DNA of 64,000 nt, from positions 26,096,501-26,160,500 of the forward strand of contig JASXTE010000015.1 in the NCBI GenBank assembly GCA_030280995.1, given 5' to 3'. Position numbers and translations under genes: made by a program. This stretch comes from Hemileia vastatrix. Lineage: Eukaryota > Basidiomycota > Pucciniomycetes > Pucciniales > Zaghouaniaceae. The notes below the pieces were generated by a model. It searched no databases. It was not told the DNA's origin and saw only the letters and a list, made by a program, of their open reading frames with translations. Numbering within the stretch: the first letter of the stretch is position 1; every line of letters begins with the position of its first letter. Of this stretch, positions 33,757-45,168 are shown piece after piece.

Positions 33757-34399
33757 AATCGAGAATGTCCCCATTCTTATAACTTTGCATAAGTGGTTGA
33801 GCAATTCCAAAAGAATTATCTTTTCTAATAAAATAATTTGATAAATTCGTTTTAGCTGGTCTTCTTTTAATTCTTTATAATAAAAACGTTGTTTCTTCTT
33901 CTCTGGCTTGATATAACATAAAATAAAATAAATTTTGTGATGATTCCACTACTGAGAGCAAGGTTTGAATCCCTTCAGACTCCCATATACCAGTCTTCCT
34001 TCTTGTCACAGCATTGAGAGAGTGGATCTTCCTATGAGCCGAATACTCCTGATTCCAACCTCATAGGGCCCCCCACTGAGCCAAATTCTATGATTCCAAT
34101 CTCGCCATAAGGTACTCCAAGCTTCACACCAAAAAAAAATGGCCTAACTATGAGGCACTAAAAAAAATCATTCCCTAAAATCCAACTACCATCCTAACTT
34201 CTGATTCCTTCATCACAATTTTCAAACTTTGCTATACAGCAAACCCATAAAATACTTTTGCCAGGCTTCCAATAATAATATTAACTTTAGACCATGTTAA
34301 AGCGCCACAAATTTCACCTAATTAACCATTATGCTTCCCTTAGCATCATCACCACCTAAAATTTTAACCTCCTAAAGCTATCAGCACCCAATTCCAGAA

Positions 34400-36778
34400 A
34401 TAATTGAATAACCAGTTTAGAGTCTTAGTGGACAGTGATAAATTAAAAGATTGAATTGAGTTATTCAAACAAGATTGACATTCCAATTTAAAGTCTTGGT
34501 AGACCAAACATATAATCGATTGCCAGTTTATGGTCTTGGTGGACCAAAGATCGTTTAAGTGCATAAATATCTTGATATATTCCTAAGTAAGGCCTAGGCT
34601 TGACCAAAGATTGAATAAATTTGATAATCCAGTTTAATGTCATAGTGGACCAAACATTTGATCGACAAGTAATCCAGTATAAGGCCATAGTGGTCCAATG
34701 AATGTTGAATTATCCTGCAGATATTAATTTTCTAGTTTAAAGTCATAGTGGACTAAACAATGAATGAACTACCAGTTTAAAGTCATGGTGGACCAAACAT
34801 TTAATCGATAAGAAATCCAGTTTAAGGTCATGTTGGACCCAACACTTGATAATAGTCCAGTTTAAGGTCTTGGTGGACCTAACATTTTGATTTATATAAA
34901 AAGAAATCCGTCTCCGAAAATATCCATAAAATCTTGATTATCCTTGAAATTCAGTTTAAAGTCTTGAAGGACTAACAGCTCCAATATAAAATCTTTAATG
35001 AAAGTCTTGAAAATTAGCCAGTTTAAAGTCTTGGAGGACTAACAGATCCAAAATACGTGTAAAAAAAACCTTAAAGAACGTCTTGAAGAGTAGCCAGTTT
35101 AAAGTCTTGGAGGACTAAAAGCTCCAAAATAAAATCTTTAATGACAGTCTTGAAATTCAGCCAGTTTAAAGTCTTGGAGGACTAACAGCTCCAAAATTTG
35201 TATAAAACCTTAAGGAAAGTTTTGAACAGTAGCCAGTTTAAAGTCTTGGAGGACTAACAGCTCCAAAATTCGTATAAAACCCTTAAGGAAAGTCTTGAAC
35301 AGTAGCCAGTTTAAAGTCTTGGAGGACTAACAGATCCAAAATACGTATAAAAAAAAGCCTTAAAGAACGTCTTGAAAAGTAGCCAGTTTAAAGTCATGGA
35401 GGACTAACAGATCCAAAATACGTGTAAAAAAAACCTTAAAGAACGTCTTGAACAGTAGCCAGTTTAAAGTCTTGGAGGACTAACAGCTCCAAAATTTGTA
35501 TAAAAAACCTTAAAGAACGTTATGAACAGTAGCCAGTTTAAAGTCTTGGAGGACTAACAGCTGTCTTGAAGTAAAATCCCAGAGGTATTGAGTCTCCCTA
35601 GACCCTGTTTCCTGTCTAAAATAAATGAATAAAACTAAAAAGAATGAAGACTGAAAAATAAAACTAAGAAATATAATAATTTTGGTTTAATTAATTAATT
35701 TTTTTTTTTTTATTATTTTATTTTTATTTTATTTTTATTATTTTTTTTTTTATAATTATTTTATTTTATTTGTATTTATCTATTTTAATTTTTAATTTTT
35801 CATTTTTATTTTTATTTTTATTTTATTTTATTTTATTTTTTTTAATTTAAAATAAATGATTTTAGAAAAGATAGTTTTGAAATAAAAGTTAAATTTTAAT
35901 TTTTAAAGAAAGATAAATGAATGTGAAAAGAAAGATAAAAAAAGTAATAATAATAAAAAAATTTCAAAATAAAATTTTTAAAAGATGCCCCCCGGCCATT
36001 TGATGAGCCGTACCCTCGACATCATACCCACATCCAAGTGCAACTTGATGTGGTTACACAATTTTGAGAAATTGAAAAGTAAAGAAAATAAATGAAAGTT
36101 TTTAGAAGATAATTTTTATAATGATGATCACTGGGTGGGCTCCCTCCAATTTATAAAAATGATTAGAGACCACCAGTGAGCATCACCTTTACAATAATTC
36201 ATAATATATATTAAAGAAAAGAAATCACAATCTAACATAAAAATCAAAAACAAAATAAAATAAAATAAATCTTGAATCCGGCGTTGAGAGCGGTGTCTCT
36301 TGATTCATTCCAGTTTATAGTCTTAGTGGACTTCCTATAATTAAAAGACAAAGCCAGGATTCAACTAGAAACAGGGAAAATTTTGGAAACGAACATTATG
36401 GGGTAATTGTGTATAGAGCAGCCAGCCCATCAATTACCCCCACACTTGCCAATATTAAATTGAGAAGGTTCCCCTGTGAACACTTCTTCCAATAAATTTT
36501 AAAATTTTTCCAACACTATCTTCACCCATATTTTAAGAATTTTTAATTTTGAAAATTTTCAATGAAGGTTTTCTCGCATTTCGTTATGTTTCATCACAGT
36601 TTCGTCGCCCATATGCAGTGTAATGATAGTAAATTATTTTTTGATAAAAATAAGAAGATAGTTTATACTCGTTGCAGAGGAATCCATAAAATTTCGTAGA
36701 TATCATAGTTTATCCTCGTTGCGGAGGTATAAAATTTGATAAATGTCATTAAAATTGTAGTTTATCCTCATTTCGGAG
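34400..36778 (-). repeat. stem-loop/TAAACTGG motif array in the R2 3' UTR
   Basis: On the minus strand at least 18 motifs lie between 34409 and 35560, plus one at 36309 and three of the CCTC/GAGG type at 36663-36770. Eight of them (35019-35560) are on a tandem repeat of roughly 66-77 bp, an expansion not seen in R1. Stem types AGTC/GACT, GGTC/GACC and CTC/GAG all occur. The AT tract at 35690-35860 is inside this UTR. No gene. Confidence 0.85.
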
Positions 36779-39700
36779 TTAGACTTCGGCACTCCTGGTG
36801 CCTCTAGGATAGAACCGTTTCACTTGATCGGCTGCTACCCTCTTCTTTAATACTACTCCATCCAACTCTTCTAGCACATATGAACCGCCGGAAACTTGCT
36901 CCTTGATTTTATACGGTCCATTCCACCTATCTGCAAACATCTTTCCCCATTGACTCTCTAGACTTCTATTATACACCAAGACCATATCACCTGGGTTCAA
37001 AGGTTTCCTTAATCGATGTGCCAAACGCTCATCCCAATATCTAACTGATTGATTTTGGATCTTCATCATCCGTGAATATGCCTTTTCTAAATATTCTTCT
37101 TTCTTTTCTAGCTGCATCATTCTTGCACACAATAATTCTTCAGTAGTTTTGACTGTGTCCCAGTCAACTCCAAGATATGATTCAGCTTCTAAATCAACTG
37201 GTAAAACTGCTTTCTGTCCAAAAACAAGTTCATAAGGTGAAAATCCGGTTGTCCTTTTGGCAGTGATTTGATCAGCAAATAAAACTAAAGGTAAATAGTG
37301 CCTCCACTTTTCGGCACTTGTCCCACACATTTTAACTAAAGCATCCTTAATAACTTGATGCCCTCTTTCCACCATGCCTTCAGCTTCAGGATAATATGGG
37401 GTTGCTACCCTAACCTTTGATCCAACTTTCAATACGGCCTCTTTAAACTCTGTCCCAAATTCAGGACCTCCATCTACCGTCACCAATTTCATCACTCCAT
37501 ATCGAACACCCAATTATTCAAAAAAAGTTCTGCCACCTTTTTGGCAGTTAAATTAATAAGAGGCGCTGCCTCTACCCAACCAGATAAATCATCTCTGGCC
37601 ACAATTAAATATTTATACCGTCCCTCTTTTATATGAACGGCATCTAAACTAACTCTTCCAAAGAGCGTATATTCACCGGTCGCGCTTCCAGGTTCTTTTG
37701 GCCTTAAATAACTTTGTCTTTGACATTCTTCGCATGACTGAACCCACTGTTTAACAGCCATCTTCATGCCAGGCCACCAAAATTGATCAGAAATTCTTCT
37801 AAACGTTTCTCCAACGCCTCTATGCCCGAGATCTTCATGCAGTGATTTCAAAACTAATTCTTGCCCCTTCTGTTGAGTTATAACTACTTGAGGATTTGGA
37901 TACCTCCTCCTCATTAAACATCGACCAGATAGGTAAAACGTAGATTACTTCCTCTTGATAGCCACCCATTCATTGTCTTCACACTCTTCTGGCCTCTCTA
38001 AAGTCAACAAATATTTGACTAACAAAAAATAAAAACCAGTCTGACCCCAGACTTCATCTTGAAAATCGATTAATATAACATCAATAGGGACTTCTCTATC
38101 ACCAATATCACCTGCACATGAATGAGCCAATAATCGTTGACCCTTAAATAAATCTTTAATCAAGCTATGTCGACGTTTTTCTTCTGAACCTTTGGATCCT
38201 TCGAAAACCGTATTTGAAAATACCTCTTTCTCTTTATCCACCCTTTTATTTAAATTCTCTAATTCTCCAACATATACACCATTCCTTAATTTACTACTAT
38301 CCCACACTAACAATCCATTTTCCTCTACATACACCACATATTCTTCTACCTCCTCTCTGCCAAATTTATCTACACCTTTTCCAACACCTTTATTAACATA
38401 AAAACTATTTTCCAGTTTATCCTCTTGGTGGAGGTCATCATCATCATAATCTAAACACAATAGTCCTGCCAGTTTAACCTCATGGGGGAGGTATGGAAAG
38501 TCTTCAGCTCCTTTAGTGCTGGCTTTGATAATAGGTATATCTTCATCGAACTCTTCTGAGTCTGAATCTTCTTCAGTGGGTGGTCTCCTTGATAAATCAT
38601 CTGGCATAGTAAAAGTTTTGCCAGGCTTATGAACTAAATCAAACGAAAAATGTTGAATAAAAGCTACCCATCTCGTCATGGGTGCGTTCGGTAAACTTGG
38701 GGAATTAATCATCTGGATTAACGATTTCGCATCCACTTGCAACTCAAAATGTTGCCCCCACAAAATATGCTGAAGTTTCTTCAGTATTTTCGCCACACCA
38801 CATAATTCCAATTTCGGTTGAGAATATCTTGATTTGACCTCAGTAAATACTACAGATTCATACCTAACTGGCCTGATGTAACCAGCTTTATCCATCTGAG
38901 ACAAAACCCCCCCAGCTGCAACCTGACTTGAATCAACTGCTAAATAAATTCTGCCAGAATCTTTTCCATAATCCAACTTGTGCAGGACTAAATCCTTCCC
39001 CACAACCTCCTTCAACTTCACAAACGCCTTCTCACACTCTTCATCCCACTCCCAGTCTGCATCCTTTCTCGTTAACCGTCTCAATGGAGCTGCCAATGAA
39101 GAAAAGTCCTTAATAAACATTCTAACATATACAAAAACGCCTAAAAACCCTCTAACTTTGGTCGTATTCTTGGGTCTTGGCCAGGACTGAATTTTGGTAA
39201 CTTTCTTCTTGGACATAATCCTACCCTCTCTACATACCACATGGCCTAATATTTCTAAAGCTGGCACACAACATGAAAATTTTGAACCTGAAATAGTTAA
39301 ACCAGCCTCTTCAATTCGAAACAAGATTCTTTCTAAATTAATTGCAAACTCCCAAATGAATTTGCGTATCCCGGGATTCTCTTCCAACACCTGGTTATCA
39401 TAGTCGGTTGTTGGTCCCTTAATTCCTCCATCATCTATAAAGATTCCAGCATATTGTGGAATTTCATCTTGAAGGATCCAAGCCATCTGAGCTTGATAAA
39501 CTGCAACCGAATTTGTTGCTCCTTGAGGTAATCTTGTTAACTGTAAACGTCCAAGTGGTGTATCAAATGTAGTGAGTGGCCTTGAGTCCGGATGTAACTC
39601 TCTCTCATCATATCCACCCATAATATCTCCCAAACCATAACACACTCTCCCTGCAAACGCTTCAACAAACTCCTCAGCACTAGGCGGTATCCCAGAATCC

Positions 39701-41053
39701 TTTATTGTAACCCTATTTAATTCCCTAAGATCATGAACAACTCTAAGCTTGCCATTTGGTTTCTTGATACAAAATACCGGACTAGAATAACTTGACGTTG
39801 ATTGCTCATACAGTCCAGTGCGTATCCGTTCTCTGACAACTTCGATATAAGCTTCTTTCAATGCAGCCGGAATAGGAATCGGTTTCTGCTTCCACGGTTC
39901 ATGACATACCACAGGAATCTTGTAAGGCTCCCCATAGGAATGCTTCAACACACCCCTCTCCTCTTCTACAAAAGCAATGGCCTTCTCTCGCTTGACCATC
40001 ACATCCAACAACAACTTCTTCTCTTCTCCAGACAACCAACCATCAGGTCCAAAATTAACAACACCCAGTCTCTCAAAAGTGATTCTTGACGTCTCAGAAA
40101 ATTCAGGCGGATTCTTTACCAAGGTACTTTCATAAGGATCTCTTGATAACCTTGGTCTTCTCAAAGGTGGATTTAATTCAGCAGGTAGCGGTTCATTAAT
40201 AGGTCGAACTTTATTTGCTACTTTCTTATATTTTGCTGCGTCCACATCTAAATTAACTTGAGGTAAAACATTTTCTTTTGTATCGCCATTAAAACTTTCA
40301 TCAAATGAATCTTCTTCATTGCCAGAATCAGAATAAGAAAAATTAGAAAAATATTTTATTTCATTTTTAAATTTTACCCTTTTCTCCTTTCCCTCGTCTA
40401 ATTTATAAACAGATTTTCCAACACCTTTGCTTCCCTTATCCAACAGTAAATCGCCTGTAAAGAAAGTTGGCAGTTTAACCTCTTGCTGGAGGACCGGAAA
40501 TGAATTTTCACAAAAATTATTTTTTTGTGTTTTAATTATACTGAGATTTTTTATTGGATTTTGATGTGATATTTGCAGTTTACCCTCTTGCTGGAGGTCC
40601 AAAATAGAAGGAGATAATTGCAGTTTAACCTCTTGCTGGAGGTCCGGAATAACATTTTCACATAAATTATTTTTTTGTGTTTTACTTATACTGAGATTTT
40701 TAATCGTGTTTTGATGTGATATTTGCAGTTTACCCTCTTGCTGGAGGTCCGTGATAGAAGGAGATAATTGCAGTTTAACCTCTTGCTGGAGGTCATAAAA
40801 CATACCCTTCCAATTTTTATCCAACCTAATTTGGCCCATTTTTAAATTTAATAGAAAAACCGGGTAAATCCAATAAACATATAGAAAAGTCCAAAACATA
40901 TTTGCACTCCAAAGTAATATTAACAGAAAATAATTGAGAATCCCCTTGAATTATCTCCAAGTGAGCTGACCTATTGCAATCCGGGATCTCATCCTGAGGA
41001 CAGATTACAACATTAGAGTGATCAGCCCCTGCTACCCCAAAAAATGAGGGCAT
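36779..41053 (-). pseudogene. pol: R2 pol (RT-RNase H-integrase), few lesions
   Basis: The longest open part (40899-37945, 984 codons) holds linker repeats (40800-40471), RT with VVHDLRELNRVTIKDSG, LPQGATNSV and FIDDGGIKGP (DD about residues 489-490), RNase H and the PDDLSRR connection. The integrase part lies in two further frames: zinc domain HEDLGH...CEECQRQ and SLDAVHI (37914-37492), then VDGGPEFGTEF, PYYPEAEGMVERGH and a C-terminal part with SLESQWGKMF (37513-36779). Lesions: a deletion of about 17 bp near 40850 that shifts frame just after the start of pol, TCA to TAA at 37945-37947, and a shift near 37505 (WVYRYG in R1 becomes WVFDME). Reverse transcriptase copies element RNA; integrase inserts the DNA. 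Confidence 0.92.
40471..40800 (-). repeat. 150-bp in-frame repeat in the R2 pol linker
   Basis: Same repeat as 21520-21870, two full units and a partial, containing five CCTC/GAGG stem-loop motifs (read on the minus strand) translated as (D/V)LQQE(V/G)KL. Confidence 0.9.
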
Positions 41054-41160
41054 TCATCCCTTTCCAACAAACATAATTCACCAGAAGCCGTCCGTTTTAT
41101 ATTCCGCTTCTTGGTGCAAACACAACACTGGCACAGAGTAGTAATCCCTGGCCGTGTTTC

Positions 41161-43641
41161 TCAACCTTCATCTCCAGGAGGCGCTAACCGCATATGTAAC
41201 CTCCGCATTTCTTCACCAGTGATCTCCAAACTAATCCCCATGCCAGCTTGATACCCTATCCTGGCCTCAAAATCCATCAAAAAAAGACCACCAAGAACAG
41301 TTTTGACTACTCCTCTGGCCACATAAAAGTGAACCTTACCAACAGATCCACCAATGCCTAACCTGACATGCTCAGCTGTACCCATCAGCTCTGTTTCATG
41401 CCCTCCAATACCTCTGAGGTTTCCCCCAGTCCCACTTTTAATTGGCAAGCCTATACTCGTCGCTTGCTCCAATGAAATTAAATTAATTTGAGACCCTGAA
41501 TCGACCAAGGCCTTTACTTCTTTACCATTAAGAGTTACCACCAGGTAACCCAGGGGAGCGGAAAAATGTGTATCTACATCTTCCCCAAACTTTTCAGCAT
41601 TTTCACAAATATATTCCACCTCTCCAGTGGAAACCCGACGCCTCTTCAAATGCTTCTTTTGCTTTTCAGCAAGCACCGGACTAATTGTAAATAACTCCCC
41701 CAAAGATAAGGGAATCTGAAGTTGATTCACCCTATTCAAAACTGCGTCCATCGCATTAGCTTGACCAGAAACTACTGGCCGCTCATACTGGACCTTTGAT
41801 TTAACAACCTTGGCCCTGGGTACCTCTTGAGGTCCAACCGAGCCATCTTCACCTCCCATAATAACATCTTCACTTTCTATAACCCTAACTCCGTCACCAG
41901 CTTCTTGCACTAATCCTGATCCATTGCTAGTCCTTCTTACTCCCTCCATTGGGATGGGACCGCTAATACTTGGTCTGGGTAGAGACGCCAACGGTACGTC
42001 CTCCTCAGAATCCGAATCATCCTCTGGCATAGGCTCACCATTTAAATCAAACTTGCCATAACTAGGGTGCCCCATATCAGCAATCCCCTTCTGCATTTTA
42101 TATATTTTGTCCTTAGAGTAAGGGTTCAATTTGTTGGCGGCAGTTTGAGCACTAGAATTCTTGTCCTTAGAGTAAGGGTTCACTTTGTTATTGGCCTTGC
42201 CAGGATTAGCCCTCAATTGGCTCTGAATGCTACTTTTCGCCTTAGTAGCAGCTGCTCTTCTAGCAGCATTAACATCGTATTCGCCAGCCATACAGCTACC
42301 CTCCACCTGGGCAACCGTCGCCAGCTCTAAACCACCAAAAGAAGTAGAAAATGTGGCTTTACTGACCTCTTTCTCCTTGCCCTTGTCAGCTTTACCACCA
42401 TTTCCATTACCATTTTTGCCACTCTTGGCATTAACATCTTCATCCGTCACCTCTTCAAATCTGGCTCTCCTTTCAGCCGTTAAACTTCTTCTGACCAAAT
42501 CAGAAGGAGACTGTCCATCACTGGGCTTGATGAACGAACCATCAGGAAATTTATAAACTTTACCATCAAATAAAACTCGCCCAGCATCCATATCCTTATC
42601 AAGAGCAAAACAAACTGTTGCTCTGTGCCCCCTCCTATTACAATAGGAGCACACTTTTGGCTCATTGTAGCCACCTCTATATCCATTACCACCATTCCCA
42701 CCATTTCTCCCATTGCCTGGGAAGCGGTTACCGTTATTATTGCCATTATAATTTCGACGTTCATAACCTCTGGACTGATAAGAAGTCGACTTCGACGAAG
42801 AAGCGATTGGGGCCTTGTTGGCCTTCTGGGTTTCTTGAACAAATATTTTTAATTGTTTTGTTAAATCGGCCAAGTGATCGACCATCTTATTATCTACATT
42901 GCCCTCAAATTTAGCAGCAGGTAATCCCATTTGAGCCTTCTTGGCCTCCTGGGCTTTGACCATAATATTGTTATTTTCGGCCAAAACTTCGCTGACCTTG
43001 CTAACATATTGAGTGCATGACTCTTGATATTTGTCCAACGCCAATAACTTTAGATGGGCTTGAATGTTGTCCTTGATAACCTCCAGAGCCGGCAGTTTCT
43101 GCTCACCATTAGGCAGTTCCTTCATCAAATCTTTTCTTGAAAGATCCTTCAAGACGTCCATTCGAATATCCCTGCTGCATGCTGTCCAAAACAAATCTTT
43201 TGCTTGGTTCTCATGCACTAACTCGTCCACCAGTATGAGATATTCCACCACTTCATCAAACTGAACACAGAGATTTTTGAAGTCAGCCATAGAAGAAACA
43301 CCACCTTTTGCTTGCCAGTCTCCAACAATTTTATTGAGGTCCATCATAGTAAACCTAACACCCCATCTATCAACCATAGCTTTAGAAAGCTTAACCCAAT
43401 CCTTGTCCTTGAATGCCTGCATAGCAATAACCTCTTTTTCCACCTCCCTATCAGCAATAAAAAACCTAACTTGCTTCACCATATCCACATGGGAAGCACC
43501 ATCAACAGCAGCAGCAGCTTCATACCTGCTAATGAACCATTTAACCTCCTCCCCATCAAACTTTGGGCCATCCCAAGAAACAATTCTAACTGAGGGAGTA
43601 AGAGGGTTAGAAGATCCAGAAGCAAAAGCAGAAGAAGACAT
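41161..43641 (-). CDS. gag: R2 Gag-protease polyprotein (premature end)
   Basis: 826 codons, start ATG at 43641. It is close to R1 Gag but keeps about 41 more residues after residue 230, including LTKQLKIFVQETQK, a segment also present in R0, so the longer form is ancestral. CCHC knuckle CSYCNRRGHRATVC at about residues 331-344; protease DSG at 714-716. The frame ends at TGA 41161-41163 where R1 has TGG (Trp), removing the last 45 or so codons and the path to the slippery site. So although protease and knuckle look intact, a Gag-Pol fusion cannot be made from this copy. Confidence 0.88.
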   Translation of the reverse strand: MSSSAFASGSSNPLTPSVRIVSWDGPKFDGEEVKWFISRYEAAAAVDGASHVDMVKQVRFFIADREVEKEVIAMQAFKDKDWVKLSKAMVDRWGVRFTMMDLNKIVGDWQAKGGVSSMADFKNLCVQFDEVVEYLILVDELVHENQAKDLFWTACSRDIRMDVLKDLSRKDLMKELPNGEQKLPALEVIKDNIQAHLKLLALDKYQESCTQYVSKVSEVLAENNNIMVKAQEAKKAQMGLPAAKFEGNVDNKMVDHLADLTKQLKIFVQETQKANKAPIASSSKSTSYQSRGYERRNYNGNNNGNRFPGNGRNGGNGGNGYRGGYNEPKVCSYCNRRGHRATVCFALDKDMDAGRVLFDGKVYKFPDGSFIKPSDGQSPSDLVRRSLTAERRARFEEVTDEDVNAKSGKNGNGNGGKADKGKEKEVSKATFSTSFGGLELATVAQVEGSCMAGEYDVNAARRAAATKAKSSIQSQLRANPGKANNKVNPYSKDKNSSAQTAANKLNPYSKDKIYKMQKGIADMGHPSYGKFDLNGEPMPEDDSDSEEDVPLASLPRPSISGPIPMEGVRRTSNGSGLVQEAGDGVRVIESEDVIMGGEDGSVGPQEVPRAKVVKSKVQYERPVVSGQANAMDAVLNRVNQLQIPLSLGELFTISPVLAEKQKKHLKRRRVSTGEVEYICENAEKFGEDVDTHFSAPLGYLVVTLNGKEVKALVDSGSQINLISLEQATSIGLPIKSGTGGNLRGIGGHETELMGTAEHVRLGIGGSVGKVHFYVARGVVKTVLGGLFLMDFEARIGYQAGMGISLEITGEEMRRLHMRLAPPGDEG

Positions 43642-43798
43642 CCCAATAAGTAATGAGAAGCGTTAACAATTGATAAAATAACAAGCCTCTTGCAGGCCAA
43701 TAACAAAAATCCAATTAGAGTTCCAGAAAATAAGCCTCTTGCAGGCTAATAACGTTCTTGATCCAAGTAAGTCTTTAAAGAAAGCTAGAGAAATCGAA

Positions 43799-43815
43799 CC
43801 CCACGTTGGGCGCCA
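43799..43815 (-). other. primer-binding site of R2
   Basis: TGGCGCCCAACGTGGGG on the minus strand, identical to R1, two bases inside the LTR. Confidence 0.85.
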
Positions 43816-43817
43816 AC

Positions 43818-44904
43818 TATGGTAAGGTAAACTCTTACAGTCGCCTTGCTGTAAGCAGAATCCGGAGGAGATATGTGGATTTAGCTGAAAACCCTGTCCT
43901 TCCAATAAAAATAACAAAGTAGGTGTTCTAAATCACTAAGCTAACCAATCTACTTGGATCTGATTAATAAAAATAATGAAACTCTAAAATATTTAACGCT
44001 TATTGAGATTTAAAGAAAGTGGCTGTTGATAAAAGAAATACTGATAACAACAATTAAGGTGTACCATTGAAAGATCTGAAAAGATTGACTTTTATGTTTT
44101 TATAATAATTTGAATTTTTATGAGACAGCAATAATCAAGTCCCAGCGATGAAGACCTTTCTAAAGATACCCTATATGAAGTGTGATTTAAATTGTTGAAT
44201 TGTATTTCTAAAATGTTATATATAAAATATAAAGTTATAAGGGTATTACAATTTATTTAATTTGTTGAGTAATAAAAAAATGAGACTGTGGTGGTTAAAG
44301 ATTAAGCTGTATGATGTGTCCCCCCCTTCAATTTCGAGTTTGAGAAGCGCTTAAATATTCCTAGTCACGTGCCTAAGTTTTCCCCTCCAGAGCTCTTCCA
44401 GAGTCAATCGGGAGCCCGTACGGAGTCCGTCCGGACTTCCGGACTCAATTAGAACCTTAAAACTATAATAAAAAATCTAGAAAAATTACACATAATAGAG
44501 CTACTTCCCCTTTACATACCAAACTAATTTTCTTAGTCTGCGCAGCTCTAATTACCCCGTGAAAACTCATCAAAGTTAAGTAATTTTTGAAAACGTAAAT
44601 ATTTCTATAAAACTTTAAAATTCATTTAAAAATATAAGAAAAATAGTAAAAATTCTGGGAAAATTTCCAAAGGTTCTTGAGTGACTTGACTTGATACTTA
44701 TAAATTTTTCAGACCGTAAAAATAAGTTTTCTCCACAAAATAAATTGTATTTGTGTAGGCATTTGCTCGTGACCAATTTCTTCATATTTTAAACTCCAAT
44801 AAATTAAATAAAACCCTTTTATAAAAAATAATAACGCCAATCTTGCACGCCGTAATAACTCCATTTACATATTTAGGTGCCGTACTAAACTTTAGGCTAC
44901 CACA
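43818..44904 (-). repeat. 5' LTR of R2
   Basis: 1087 bp; minus-strand start TGTGGTAGCC at 44904, end TACCATA at 43818. Confidence 0.95.
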
Positions 44905-44908
44905 TCGG

Positions 44909-45168
44909 CACTTACAAATCAGCACTTATCTAAGTGCGGATTTCCAAAACACACTAGCCCCAATACTGGTGGATTTCAAAAGTGAAAAAAGTCCTTATTT
45001 CACTCAAATCCGCACTTTTTCAACCAAAAGTGCTGATTTCACCATCAATTCCCATTTCACTGATTTGTCAGCATCATCCCATTCATATGCAGCACTCCGT
45101 AGCATAACACTTCATAACTCAAAACATCGTACATCATTTAGATCTTTATATCATATCATATAAGAGTT
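44909..45168 (+). promoter_or_regulatory. Harbinger left subterminal region
   Basis: 260 bp between the split left inverted repeat and the transposase ATG. Contains several AAGTGCGGAT/TCAGCACTT-type words in both orientations, also clustered at the right end (50400-50535). In PIF/Harbinger elements the Myb-like partner binds such subterminal repeats; here that role is inferred. The transposase promoter must also lie here. Confidence 0.55.

Larger units (their letters stand above)
32627..44904 (-). mobile_element. R2: Ty3/gypsy LTR retrotransposon (R1 family)
   Basis: 12.3 kb. LTRs 32627-33746 (3') and 43818-44904 (5'), same termini as R1. TCGG at 32623-32626 and 44905-44908 is a perfect 4-bp duplication. 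It inserted about 25 bp inside the left inverted repeat of the Harbinger element. The LTRs differ at about 14 positions plus a roughly 33-bp repeat-number difference, so R2 is of similar or slightly younger age than R1. Pol is much better preserved than in R1. Confidence 0.95.

Noticed and set aside
35019..35560. Regularly spaced repeats resembling a CRISPR array
   Set aside because: Spacers are themselves similar, the context is a retrotransposon UTR in a eukaryotic genome, and there are no cas genes.
42227..42556. Long open frames antisense to R2 gag (and the equivalent in R1, 19741-20070)
   Set aside because: They mirror the codon bias of gag; no splice signals, no independent conservation.
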